A stretch of DNA of 64,000 nucleotides from the NCBI GenBank assembly GCA_038040285.1, contig JBBPIN010000001.1:62001-126000 (forward strand), in the 5' to 3' direction. A program made the position numbers and the translations under genes. Of the stretch, positions 17,053 through 24,723 are shown in pieces. Positions within the stretch are counted from its first letter, which is position 1, and every line of letters starts with the position of its first letter. The notes under the pieces are model-generated. The model did no database searches and was not told the origin of the DNA. It worked only from the letters and a program-made list of their open reading frames with translations. This DNA is from Mayfieldus sp038040285 (GTDB taxonomy: Bacteria; Actinomycetota; Thermoleophilia; Solirubrobacterales; 70-9).

Positions 17053-18012
17053 TCACCCCGTCCCCTCCGCCTCCGGGTCGCGCCAGACCTGCTTCAGCCA
17101 CGGCGGTGAGATCGAGAAGTGGGGTGCGCGTTGCTCGCCCGCCGCGACCGGTTCCAGCGGGACCAGGACGAGGCGGCGGGGCGGCGTGAGCCGCGAGTAG
17201 TTCGGGAGGAAGGCCTCCACGCTTCCCGCGTGGCTTCCACCCGATACGAACAGAAAACCGATGTCCGGGCCCCAGCCGTTGTGGTTGCGCAAGCCGACCC
17301 CTTCGGTGGCGCTGCGAACGATCCCGAGGCCCGCGTCCGAGCCCCAGTCCTGGGCGCCCCGCCGGTAGTTGTAGCCGTTGTGCGAGGAGGCGCGCGCGTC
17401 GTTATCGCCGTCCGGGCCGACCCGCACCTGGTAGCTCTCCCAGTCGTCGAGGTGGTAGCCCTTGGCGCCCACTACCGGGACTCCCCGCAGGGTGGCGCTC
17501 TCGCCGTAGTAGAGCCAGTACTGGATGTAGAGGTTGCCTGCCCGCGAGCCCGAGCAATCCGCGGGCCGATTCGCGCCCGCAAACGCCGCTGGCTCACCCG
17601 TTCGGCAATCGATCACGTGCACGAAAGTAGTCGCCGGCCCACCGCGGTCCGTGCGCCAAACCCTTCCCTCGCCGGCGGCGTCCCCACAGAAGGCCGAGCG
17701 GCATGAGCGGAAGTCGACCGGCAGCGCCCGCATGCCGTGTTCATAGAAGATCATCGGCGCGTGATCGCGCACCGCCTCCGCCAGGTCGGCGCCGTAGGCG
17801 GCAGTTAGCTCCGGATCGCGTTGGCAGGAGTCGGAGAGCTCGATCGCGCAGATCAGCTTGGCGCCGACGGTGCGCGCCAGCGAGACGCCGAGTGGCAGCG
17901 GGCCGAGGCCGGCAAGCGCGCCGGCCAGCAGCAGCGCCACCAGCAGGATGAGTCCCACCCATTCAGGGCTTGCCTGGCCGCGCTCGCTGCGAAACCTCGA
18001 GTGCTCGGACAC
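17053..18012 (-). CDS. Flp/TadE-type leader fused to a Vps62-like extracellular domain
   Basis: 319 aa. The N-terminus (SERGQASPEWVGLILLVALLLAG) matches Flp/TadE-type prepilin leaders, with a short basic start, a Gly before the processed segment and an acidic residue at +5. The mature part includes VDFRSCRSAFC, LYIQYWLYYGES, KGYHLDDWESYQVRV and ASSHNGYNYRRGAQDW, which resembles the Vps62/DUF946-type fold. Probably exported and processed by a TadV/PilD-type peptidase, then surface- or membrane-attached. Function unknown. The start at 18012 is the first ATG of the leader. Confidence 0.65.
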   Translation of the reverse strand: MSEHSRFRSERGQASPEWVGLILLVALLLAGALAGLGPLPLGVSLARTVGAKLICAIELSDSCQRDPELTAAYGADLAEAVRDHAPMIFYEHGMRALPVDFRSCRSAFCGDAAGEGRVWRTDRGGPATTFVHVIDCRTGEPAAFAGANRPADCSGSRAGNLYIQYWLYYGESATLRGVPVVGAKGYHLDDWESYQVRVGPDGDNDARASSHNGYNYRRGAQDWGSDAGLGIVRSATEGVGLRNHNGWGPDIGFLFVSGGSHAGSVEAFLPNYSRLTPPRRLVLVPLEPVAAGEQRAPHFSISPPWLKQVWRDPEAEGTG

Positions 18013-18092
18013 GGCTCGACGCTAGGAGCCCCGAGCTCACCTGTTGCACGCAGGGGGTGCCGGTATGGTGACGCCGGAGAGGTGATGCGGTT

Positions 18093-18335
18093 ATGACGCA
18101 GGAAAAGAAGGGCGTCAACTGGCGCGCCTGGACCGTCGGGGTGCTGATCGCCCTGGTGGTGATCGTGGCGCTTCAGAACTCGCAGAAGGTCAAGGTCGAC
18201 GTCCTGTTCATCACCACGACCGCGCCGCTGATCGCGACCCTTCTCGTGGCGGTCGCGATCGGGGCGGTGATCGGCTACGTGGGACCGCTGATCCGCCGCC
18301 ACCGCCGCGAGGAACGCCGCGCCCACGAGGGCTGA
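18093..18335 (+). CDS. LapA-domain small membrane protein
   Basis: 80 aa with the LapA (DUF1049) pattern: a basic N-terminus, helix 1 (WTVGVLIALVVIVALQNSQKVKVDVLF), helix 2 (PLIATLLVAVAIGAVIGYV) and a basic tail (RRHRREERRAHEG). The N-terminal hydrophobic hairpin plus the QNS.KV.V motif is diagnostic. In Gram-negatives LapA aids lipopolysaccharide assembly; in actinobacteria its role is unknown. Its stop overlaps the next start (TGATG), suggesting translational coupling. Confidence 0.85.
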   Translation: MTQEKKGVNWRAWTVGVLIALVVIVALQNSQKVKVDVLFITTTAPLIATLLVAVAIGAVIGYVGPLIRRHRREERRAHEG

Positions 18336-18985
18336 TGGGGCGCCTTCGCCGCAGACTCACCTACGCCAACGTCGTCTCCACGATCGCCTTGGTGCTCGCG
18401 GTGGGCGGCGGCGCCGTCTATGCGGCGAGCAAGATCGGCGCCCAGGGCATCCGCAAGAACGCGATCCACTCTTTCCACATCAAGAACAAGCAGGTCAAAA
18501 GGCAGGACATCGCGGGCGGCTCGATCAACGGCCACAAGGTCTCCAACGGGTCGCTGACCGGCAAGGACATCCAGGAGGCGACGCTGGGACTGGTCCCGAC
18601 CGCCGAGGACGCCCGCACCGTGAACGGGATCACCGAGCGGGTGGTGCGCGCATCGCAGGCCGACCCCTCGGGCGCGACCCAGATCGTCGGCCAGGGGGGG
18701 TTGGCAGTGCTCTTCGTCTGCACCGGCGGAAACGCTGTGATGCAGGTCCACGGCAGCGCGCCGGGCGACGCCGGGACGGTCTTCGAGCCGCTCTCGGGAA
18801 CGCAGCAATTCGACTCCGGCACGACCCAATTCGTTACCACGGCCGGCGCCGCCACGGGCTTCGCCACCGTTCGGCGCCTCGACGGCACCATCACGCGCTT
18901 CGAATACGAGTTGGACAGGGACGACAACGGCTTCGGCACCGCCGACGACTGCTTCCTGCACGGCTTCCTGCTCAGCGGCAGATAG
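18335..18985 (+). CDS. Secreted protein with short repeated I-x-G/N-x-S blocks
   Basis: 216 aa. The signal-like N-terminus (LTYANVVSTIALVLAVGGGAVYAA) is followed by tandem short blocks (IRKNAIHSFHIKNKQVK; DIAGGSINGHKVSNGSLTGKDIQ) that look like a beta-solenoid-type stalk, then a globular C-terminal part. This architecture is common in Thermoleophilia surface proteins and resembles the protein at 7323-7847. No enzymatic motif is seen. Coupled to the LapA gene by a TGATG overlap. Confidence 0.65.
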   Translation: MGRLRRRLTYANVVSTIALVLAVGGGAVYAASKIGAQGIRKNAIHSFHIKNKQVKRQDIAGGSINGHKVSNGSLTGKDIQEATLGLVPTAEDARTVNGITERVVRASQADPSGATQIVGQGGLAVLFVCTGGNAVMQVHGSAPGDAGTVFEPLSGTQQFDSGTTQFVTTAGAATGFATVRRLDGTITRFEYELDRDDNGFGTADDCFLHGFLLSGR

Positions 18986-18993
18986 CCGCTGAA

Positions 18994-19070
18994 CAATTGC
19001 GGCGGCTGCGCCGCCTGACATGCGAACCACTTGCGGCGGCTGCGCCGCCTGACACGCCAGTGGCGGCGCC
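18994..19070. repeat. REP-like palindromic element, copy 3 (double hairpin, inverted)
   Basis: Two tandem copies of the TTGCGGCGGCTGCGCCGCC hairpin, each followed by TGACA, separated by a short spacer and ended by a GC-rich stem. In reverse complement it matches the 3' half of the elements at 16972 and 32589. It lies between the convergent secreted-protein and pntB genes. Confidence 0.7.
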
Positions 19071-19091
19071 TAACGGCACCGCCCAGAACGA

Positions 19092-19110
19092 CCGGCGCGC
19101 AACGCGCCGG
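19092..19110. terminator. Hairpin before the pntB stop
   Basis: Perfect 8-bp stem CCGGCGCG / CGCGCCGG with a three-base CAA loop, located 4 bp beyond the pntB stop. Suited to terminate pntB transcription, or both converging units. Confidence 0.6.
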
Positions 19111-19113
19111 CAA

Positions 19114-20535
19114 TTACAAATCGCCCAGCTCGCCCGTTATCTCACCCACCGACGCCTTCGCGTCGCCGAACAGCATCGAGGTCTTCTCGTGGTAGAAGAG
19201 GTCGTTGTCGATGCCGGCGAAGCCGGGGTTCATCGAGCGCTTCAGCACGATCACCTGCTGGGCCTGGTCGACCTCGATGATCGGCATCCCGTAGATCGGG
19301 CTGTCGGCGTTGTCCTTCGCCGCCGGGTTGGTGACGTCGTTGGCGCCGATCACCAGCGCGACGTCGGTCTGCGGCATCTCCGGGTTGATCTCGTCCATCT
19401 CGCGCAGCTGCTCGTAGGGAACGTCGGCCTCGGCGAGCAGCACGTTCATGTGGCCGGGCATCCGCCCCGCCACCGGGTGGATCGCGTACTGGACCTTGAC
19501 GCCTTTGCGCTCCAGCTCGGTGGCCATCTCCTTGACCGCGTGCTGGGCCTGCGCCACCGCCATCCCGTAACCAGGGACGACGACGACCTGGTCCGCGTAG
19601 GCGAGCGCGATGGCCGCGTCCTGGGGACCCATCGACTTGTACGGCCGCTCCTCGGCCGACCCCGCTCCGGCAGCGGACGGGGCGCCGAAGCCTGAGAACA
19701 GCAGGTTGCCGACCGAGCGATTCATCGCCTCGCTCATCTCCAGGGTGAGGATCGTTCCCGAGGAGCCGACCAGGGTGCCGGCAACGATCAGCACCACGTT
19801 GTCGAGCGCGAACCCGGCCGCCGCCGCCGCCAGGCCGGTGAACGCGTTCAGCAGCGAGATCACCACCGGCATATCGGCGCCGCCGATCGGTAAGACGAAG
19901 AGGTTGCCGAGTACCGCCGAGCCGACCAGCACGCCGATGAACAGCGCCTGGGAGGGGTCGGAGCCGTGGTTTGCCGCCAGCACCACGCAGCCAGTCAGGA
20001 TCGCGGCCAGCAGCGCTCCGTTGAAGATGTGCTGGCCGGGCAGCAGGATCGGCCGCCCGGAGATCAGCTCCTGAAGCTTGGCGAAGGCGATGTTCGACCC
20101 CCAGAAGGAGACCGAGCCAATCACGGCCGAGAACAGGAGCGGAATCAGGATGTCGAGCGGGATGTCCCCGCCGAGGTGGAGCTGGTGGCGGAACTCGGCC
20201 CAGGAGATCAACGCCGCCGCCCCGCCGCCAACGCCGTTGAACAGAGCCACCATCTGCGGCACCGCGGTCATCTTCACGTTGCGCGCCGCCGGGACCCCGA
20301 CCGCGGTGCCGACCGCGATCCCGAGGACGATCAGGCCCCAGTTCCCGATTTCCGATTGCAGGAGGGTGGCGATAATCGCGATCGCCATCCCGACCGCGGC
20401 GATCACGTTGCCGCGCTTCGCGGTCGTTGGGTGGGTGCCCTGCATGAGCCCGTAGATGAATAGCGAGAAGGCGACGATGTACATCGCCGTGATCGCGTCC
20501 GAGTTGGGCGCCAAGGCGAGGGGCACCGCGGGCAT
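19114..20535 (-). CDS. pntB: NAD(P) transhydrogenase beta subunit
   Basis: 473 aa. About nine membrane helices fill the N-terminal half, and the C-terminal domain III binds NADP(H): VVVPGYGMAVAQAQHAVKE and KVQYAIHPVAGRMPGHMNVLLAEA are classic, followed by VALVIGANDVTNPAA and MPIIEVDQA. The enzyme couples hydride transfer between NADH and NADP+ to proton entry. Stop and start overlap by one base with the upstream small alpha subunit, forming a three-gene operon with the alpha subunit split as in many bacteria outside the enterics. Confidence 0.96.
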   Translation of the reverse strand: MPAVPLALAPNSDAITAMYIVAFSLFIYGLMQGTHPTTAKRGNVIAAVGMAIAIIATLLQSEIGNWGLIVLGIAVGTAVGVPAARNVKMTAVPQMVALFNGVGGGAAALISWAEFRHQLHLGGDIPLDILIPLLFSAVIGSVSFWGSNIAFAKLQELISGRPILLPGQHIFNGALLAAILTGCVVLAANHGSDPSQALFIGVLVGSAVLGNLFVLPIGGADMPVVISLLNAFTGLAAAAAGFALDNVVLIVAGTLVGSSGTILTLEMSEAMNRSVGNLLFSGFGAPSAAGAGSAEERPYKSMGPQDAAIALAYADQVVVVPGYGMAVAQAQHAVKEMATELERKGVKVQYAIHPVAGRMPGHMNVLLAEADVPYEQLREMDEINPEMPQTDVALVIGANDVTNPAAKDNADSPIYGMPIIEVDQAQQVIVLKRSMNPGFAGIDNDLFYHEKTSMLFGDAKASVGEITGELGDL

Positions 20536-20846
20536 CAGCTCTCCTCGCCGCCCTCCGGCGCCTCGGGCTTGCGCTTGCGGGTGAACATCCCCAGCATCCG
20601 GTCGGTGACCAGGAAGCCGCCGACGATGTTGATCGTCCCGAAGGTGATCGCGATCGTCCCGATCACATGATCGAGCGTCCGGTCGGAGGCGCCGATCACG
20701 ATCAGGCCGCCAAGCAGCACGATGCCGTGAATCGCGTTGGTCTGCGACATCAGCGGCGTGTGCAGCGTGGTCGGCACCTTCGAGATCACCGCGAAGCCGG
20801 CGAACGCCGCCAGAACAAAGATCACGAACTCGGTGGCAAGGGACAT
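20535..20846 (-). CDS. pntAB: NAD(P) transhydrogenase alpha subunit, membrane part (alpha-2)
   Basis: 103 aa with about three helices: ATEFVIFVLAAFAGFAVI, the conserved SKVPTTLHTPLMSQTNAIHGIVLLGGLIVIG, and GTIAITFGTINIVGGFLVTDRML. This matches the 4TM_12 membrane module that forms the C-terminal end of PntA when the subunit is not split. It sits between pntB and the soluble alpha subunit in the same operon. Confidence 0.95.
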   Translation of the reverse strand: MSLATEFVIFVLAAFAGFAVISKVPTTLHTPLMSQTNAIHGIVLLGGLIVIGASDRTLDHVIGTIAITFGTINIVGGFLVTDRMLGMFTRKRKPEAPEGGEES

Positions 20847-20871
20847 AGGTCTCGTTCCTGGTTGCTAGTTG

Positions 20872-22014
20872 CTAGTTGCTCGGGGTTGTTGCTCCTGCGA
20901 CCTCGGCGGCGCGTTCGTTGCGGATCTCGCCCTCGTGGGTGATGCAGGCGCCGGCGATGATCTCGTCGGAGAAGTCGATCTTCAGGTTGCCTTCCTCGTC
21001 GACCATCAGGCCGAGCAGGCTCTCGACGTTCTTTGCGTAGAGCTGCGAGGCGTGGACGGCCATCTCGCTGGGCAGGTTGCTGGGGCCGATCACCTTGACG
21101 CCGTTCTCGACCACTGTCTTCCCCGGCTGCGCCAGCTCGCAGTTGCCGCCGGAGTCGGCGGCGAGGTCGACGATCACCGAGCCCGGTTGCATGCCCCGCA
21201 CCGCCTCGGCGGTGATCAGTAGCGGCGCCGGGCGCCCGGGGATCTGGGCGGTGGTGATGATCACGTCCTGCCTGGCGGCGTTCTCGGTCAGCGCCTCTCG
21301 CACCTGGTCGTTCTCCTCGTCGGTGAGCGGGCGGGCGTAGCCGCCCTCGGCCTCCGCGTCGGGGATGAAGTCGAGCTCCAGGGGACGGCCGCCGAGGCTC
21401 GCGATCTGCTCCCAGGCTGCGCGGCGGATGTCGAATCCGGTCACGATCGCTCCGAGGCGCTTCGCGGTCGCGATCGCCTGTAGGCCGGCGACACCCGCGC
21501 CGAGCACCAGGACCTTCGCGGGGGCCACCGTCCCGGCTGCGGTGGTCATCATCGGGAAGAAGCGCCCCACCTCGCGCGCCGCCAGCAGCGCCGCGGCGTA
21601 GCCGGCGACGTTGGCCTGCGAGCTGAGCGCGTCCATCGCCTGCGCCCGGGTGATGCGTGGGATCGCCTCCATCGCGAAGCTGGTCACGCCCGCCCCCACC
21701 AGCGCCTTCGTCGTCTCCGCCGAGGTCAGCGGGGCGAGGTGGCCGATCACGACCTGGCCGCTGCGCAACCGCCCAATCTCCTCGCTGCTGGGGACCGCCA
21801 CGCGCAGCACCACGTCGGCCCCCCAGGCGGCGTCGGCGCCCCCGACCTCCGCGCCGGCCTCCGTGTATTGGGGGTCGGGGCGCCCAGACTCGGCGCCGGC
21901 ACCAGACTCGACCGCGACATCGAGCCCGGATTCCTTCAGCGACTTGACCACGTCAGGGATCAACGCCACGCGGCGCTCCCCCTCGGCCGTCTCTTTCGGG
22001 ACCCCGATCCTCAT
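20872..22014 (-). CDS. pntAA: NAD(P) transhydrogenase alpha subunit, NAD-binding part (alpha-1)
   Basis: 380 aa with alanine dehydrogenase/PNT domains. The N-terminus MRIGVPKETAEGERRVALIPD is diagnostic. The NAD-binding Rossmann motif is VLVLGAGVAGLQAIATAKRLGA, followed by VTGFDIRRAA and VIITTAQIPGRPAP. It forms domain I of proton-translocating transhydrogenase with the two downstream gene products. The 25-bp gap to alpha-2 holds a tandem GTTGCTA repeat that overlaps the stop. Confidence 0.95.
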   Translation of the reverse strand: MRIGVPKETAEGERRVALIPDVVKSLKESGLDVAVESGAGAESGRPDPQYTEAGAEVGGADAAWGADVVLRVAVPSSEEIGRLRSGQVVIGHLAPLTSAETTKALVGAGVTSFAMEAIPRITRAQAMDALSSQANVAGYAAALLAAREVGRFFPMMTTAAGTVAPAKVLVLGAGVAGLQAIATAKRLGAIVTGFDIRRAAWEQIASLGGRPLELDFIPDAEAEGGYARPLTDEENDQVREALTENAARQDVIITTAQIPGRPAPLLITAEAVRGMQPGSVIVDLAADSGGNCELAQPGKTVVENGVKVIGPSNLPSEMAVHASQLYAKNVESLLGLMVDEEGNLKIDFSDEIIAGACITHEGEIRNERAAEVAGATTPSN

Positions 22015-22045
22015 CGCGGAGAGGCGCGCAGCCTATGCAATCCGC

Positions 22046-23107
22046 TCAGGCAGTCGCCTTGGCGCCGGCCAGGGCGGCGAGTCGATCGAGGGTGTGCAGC
22101 CGCTCGCCCTCGTCGAGCTGCACCGGCGAGACGATCAGCCGTGACACGCCGATGTCGCGGTAGCGCTCGATCCGCTCCGCCACTTCCTGTTCGGTGCCGA
22201 CCAGCGAGGTCGCATCGGCGACCTCGTCGGGGATCGCCTCGTAGGCCGCCTCGCGGTCGCCGTCCAGATAGAGGCGCTGTACCTCGTCGGCGACCTCGCC
22301 GAACCCGAAGCGGTGGGCGAGGTCGACGTAGAAGTTGGTCTTGCGGCTTCCCATGCCGCCGAAGTAGAGGAGCAGCCCCGCCTTGACGATGCCCCGCGCG
22401 GAGTCGAGGTCGCCGTCGATCGCCACCTGCAGCGTCGGGGAGATCTCAAGGTCCTCGCGGGTACGGCCGCTCTTCGCAAGCCCCGCGTCGACGTGTTCGC
22501 CCCAGGCGTCTTCGAACGCCTCGGCGTTGGAGAAGATCGGGATCCAGCCGTCGGCGATCTCGGCCGTCAGCTCCACCGACTTGCGGCCGATCGCACCGAG
22601 GAAGATCGGGATCTGGTTGCGGACCGGGTGGAAGTTCAGCTTCAGCGCCTTGCCCTCGCCCTCGGGTAGCGGCAACTGGTAGTGATCGCCCTGGTACTCC
22701 AGGGGTCCCTCGCGGGCGACGATCCTGCGCACGATCTCGACGTACTCGCGCGTACGGCCCCATGGCTTGCGGTAGGGCACCCCGTACCAGCCCTCGGAGA
22801 CCTGCGGGCCGGATGGCCCGAAGCCGAACATGAAGCGGCCGCCAGACAGAGCGTCGATCGTGCAGCCGGCCATCGCCGCGGCGGCGGGCGGGCGGGCGGG
22901 CACCTGCATGATCGCGGCGCCGAGCTTGATCGTCTCGGTCTTGGCCGCGAACCAGGCGAGGACGCTGACCACGTCGGAGCCGTATGACTCCGCAACCCAC
23001 ACCGATTCGTAGCCCGCACTCTCGGCGTGGCGGACGATCTCGATCGCGTCCGGCCCCTGGGGGCCGATCCCCCAGTAGCCGAGGTTGAGGCCCAGCTTCA
23101 GCGCCAT
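22046..23107 (-). CDS. LLM-class F420-dependent oxidoreductase
   Basis: 353 aa. Luciferase-like motifs are LGLNLGYWGIGPQGPD, VRHAESAGYESVWVAESYG, IKLGAAIMQVPARPPA, CTIDALSGGRFMFGFGPSGPQVSEGWYG and PIFLGAIGRKSVELTAEIADGW. The last is the signature of actinobacterial F420-dependent LLM proteins. Unlike the gene at 12848 it lacks the two-hairpin leader. Substrate unknown. It lies 31 bp upstream of the transhydrogenase operon on the same strand, so co-transcription is possible but not proven. Confidence 0.88.
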   Translation of the reverse strand: MALKLGLNLGYWGIGPQGPDAIEIVRHAESAGYESVWVAESYGSDVVSVLAWFAAKTETIKLGAAIMQVPARPPAAAAMAGCTIDALSGGRFMFGFGPSGPQVSEGWYGVPYRKPWGRTREYVEIVRRIVAREGPLEYQGDHYQLPLPEGEGKALKLNFHPVRNQIPIFLGAIGRKSVELTAEIADGWIPIFSNAEAFEDAWGEHVDAGLAKSGRTREDLEISPTLQVAIDGDLDSARGIVKAGLLLYFGGMGSRKTNFYVDLAHRFGFGEVADEVQRLYLDGDREAAYEAIPDEVADATSLVGTEQEVAERIERYRDIGVSRLIVSPVQLDEGERLHTLDRLAALAGAKATA

Positions 23108-23195
23108 CTGGCGCGAACACTACTCAACGCCGTGTCCTCCCAGGGAGCGACAGCGACCGATGATCCGAGCTCTGCTCGGATTCGTCCGGGGACGG

Positions 23196-24650
23196 CTACT
23201 GCTTCTGGCGATCCTTGCCGGGGCCGCCGCGCAGCCTGTCGTGGCCCGGTCCGCCGGTCAGCCTGTCTCGGCCCGGTCCGCCCTTGAGCAGGTCCTTTCC
23301 CTTGCCGCCGACCAGGTTGTCCCTCTGCTGCTGCCCGTAGAGGCTGTCGTTACCGCGGCCGCCGTCGATCTTGTCGTTGCCCGCCTGGCCCTTGGCGGCG
23401 TCGGCGCCGTTTCCACCCAGGATCACGTCGCCGCTGGCGCCACCCAGGAAGCGGTCCTTGCCGTCGTGGCCGATCAGGCGGTCACGCCCGTCGTCGCCGC
23501 AGATCAGATCCGCCCCGCCCTCACCGTCGACGATGTCGTCGCCGCCGCGCGCCGAGATCACATCCGGGCCCGGGGTCCCGGTGAGCGAGTCGGCCGCTTG
23601 GGTGCCGACGATCGTCGCGTAGCGACCCAGGCATGTCGGCGGCACGACCATGACCCCGCTCGGATCGACGAGCAAGGCGTCGGGCGAGCTGGGATTGCCG
23701 GTGATGGTGCTCTTGGCCCCGGTGGTCGGCTCGACCCGAATCACGCCCCCACCGCCACCGAACGCCGCGCTGTCGGCGACCAGCGCCCGGCCATCGAGGT
23801 CCATGGCGATCCCGGTGGGGGCGACGAAGATTCCCTCGGCGGAAAGGGCGTATTGCTGGCCGCTCGAGCGGTTGACGAGGATGACGCCGTCCGCGTTGGG
23901 GTCGGCAGCCGTGTTGGCGACCAGCAGCGTGCCGGGCGTCTCGACCGCAACCCCGAGCGGATTGCTGAACAGATCTGCCTGGGAGTTGTCGTTGTTGGTG
24001 ACCAGCTTCTGGGCCCCGGTGAGCGGATCCACCGCGATGATCGCCCCCTTCGTGCCCGAGACCGCCGCCGGGGAATCGGGGTCCGCGATCAGGATCGTGC
24101 CGCTGCCCTCGACCGTGATGCCGAAGGGGTTGACGAACTGCCCCGGGGGCGACAGCGTGTTGTTAGAGACCAGCGTCTGCTCGCCGGTGCTTGGATCGAC
24201 GGCGATCACCGCGCCACTGCCGTAGGCGTTGGAGTCTGCGACGAGCAGCAATCCGGAGTGGGCCACGGCGATGCCCACCGGGTCGGCGAACAGCCCATGG
24301 GTCGAGATCGCGTTGCTCGACAGCGGCGTCTGCTGGCCGCTCGCAGGATCAACTCGGATCAGGCCACCGGTGCCGCCGAACGCGTTCGGGTCGGCGACGA
24401 TGATCGAGCCATCCGGATCGAAGGCGACCCCGGTCGGATCCGTGAACAGGTTCTGGGTGGAGATCGTGTCGTTGGAGAGTGCGGTCTGCGCCCCGGTGTC
24501 GGGGTTGACGTCGATCAGCCCGCCGTTTCCGCCGAACGCGTTGGGGTCGGCGACCACGATGTCGCCAGCGCGCAACTGTGCGCCCGACGCGGCGGGCGAG
24601 AGGATGAACGCGGCCAGGAGCGCCGCGGTGGCTGTGCATACCGATCGCAT
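23196..24650 (-). CDS. Secreted beta-propeller protein with C-terminal RTX calcium-binding repeats
   Basis: 484 aa from the ATG at 24650, which gives a good Sec signal (MRSVCTATAALLAAFILSP, then SGAQL). Residues 30-340 hold about seven 45-50-residue repeats built on G-I-A/V-x-D-x-D-G-x-I-L/V-V-A-D with GG-I-x-V-D/N-P-x-T-G, an NHL/SMP30-like propeller. From about residue 370 to the end are RTX nonapeptides (GGDDIVDGEGGADLI, GGNGADAAKGQAGNDKI) that bind calcium outside the cell. Likely secreted and calcium-stabilised. There is no enzymatic motif; an adhesin or surface role is inference. Confidence 0.75.
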   Translation of the reverse strand: MRSVCTATAALLAAFILSPAASGAQLRAGDIVVADPNAFGGNGGLIDVNPDTGAQTALSNDTISTQNLFTDPTGVAFDPDGSIIVADPNAFGGTGGLIRVDPASGQQTPLSSNAISTHGLFADPVGIAVAHSGLLLVADSNAYGSGAVIAVDPSTGEQTLVSNNTLSPPGQFVNPFGITVEGSGTILIADPDSPAAVSGTKGAIIAVDPLTGAQKLVTNNDNSQADLFSNPLGVAVETPGTLLVANTAADPNADGVILVNRSSGQQYALSAEGIFVAPTGIAMDLDGRALVADSAAFGGGGGVIRVEPTTGAKSTITGNPSSPDALLVDPSGVMVVPPTCLGRYATIVGTQAADSLTGTPGPDVISARGGDDIVDGEGGADLICGDDGRDRLIGHDGKDRFLGGASGDVILGGNGADAAKGQAGNDKIDGGRGNDSLYGQQQRDNLVGGKGKDLLKGGPGRDRLTGGPGHDRLRGGPGKDRQKQ

Positions 24651-24723
24651 GTACCTATTGGCCCCCAACCCAAACAGGCGGCGATGGTAGCGGCAGGGGG
24701 CGGCGGACCGGTATAGATGGTCC

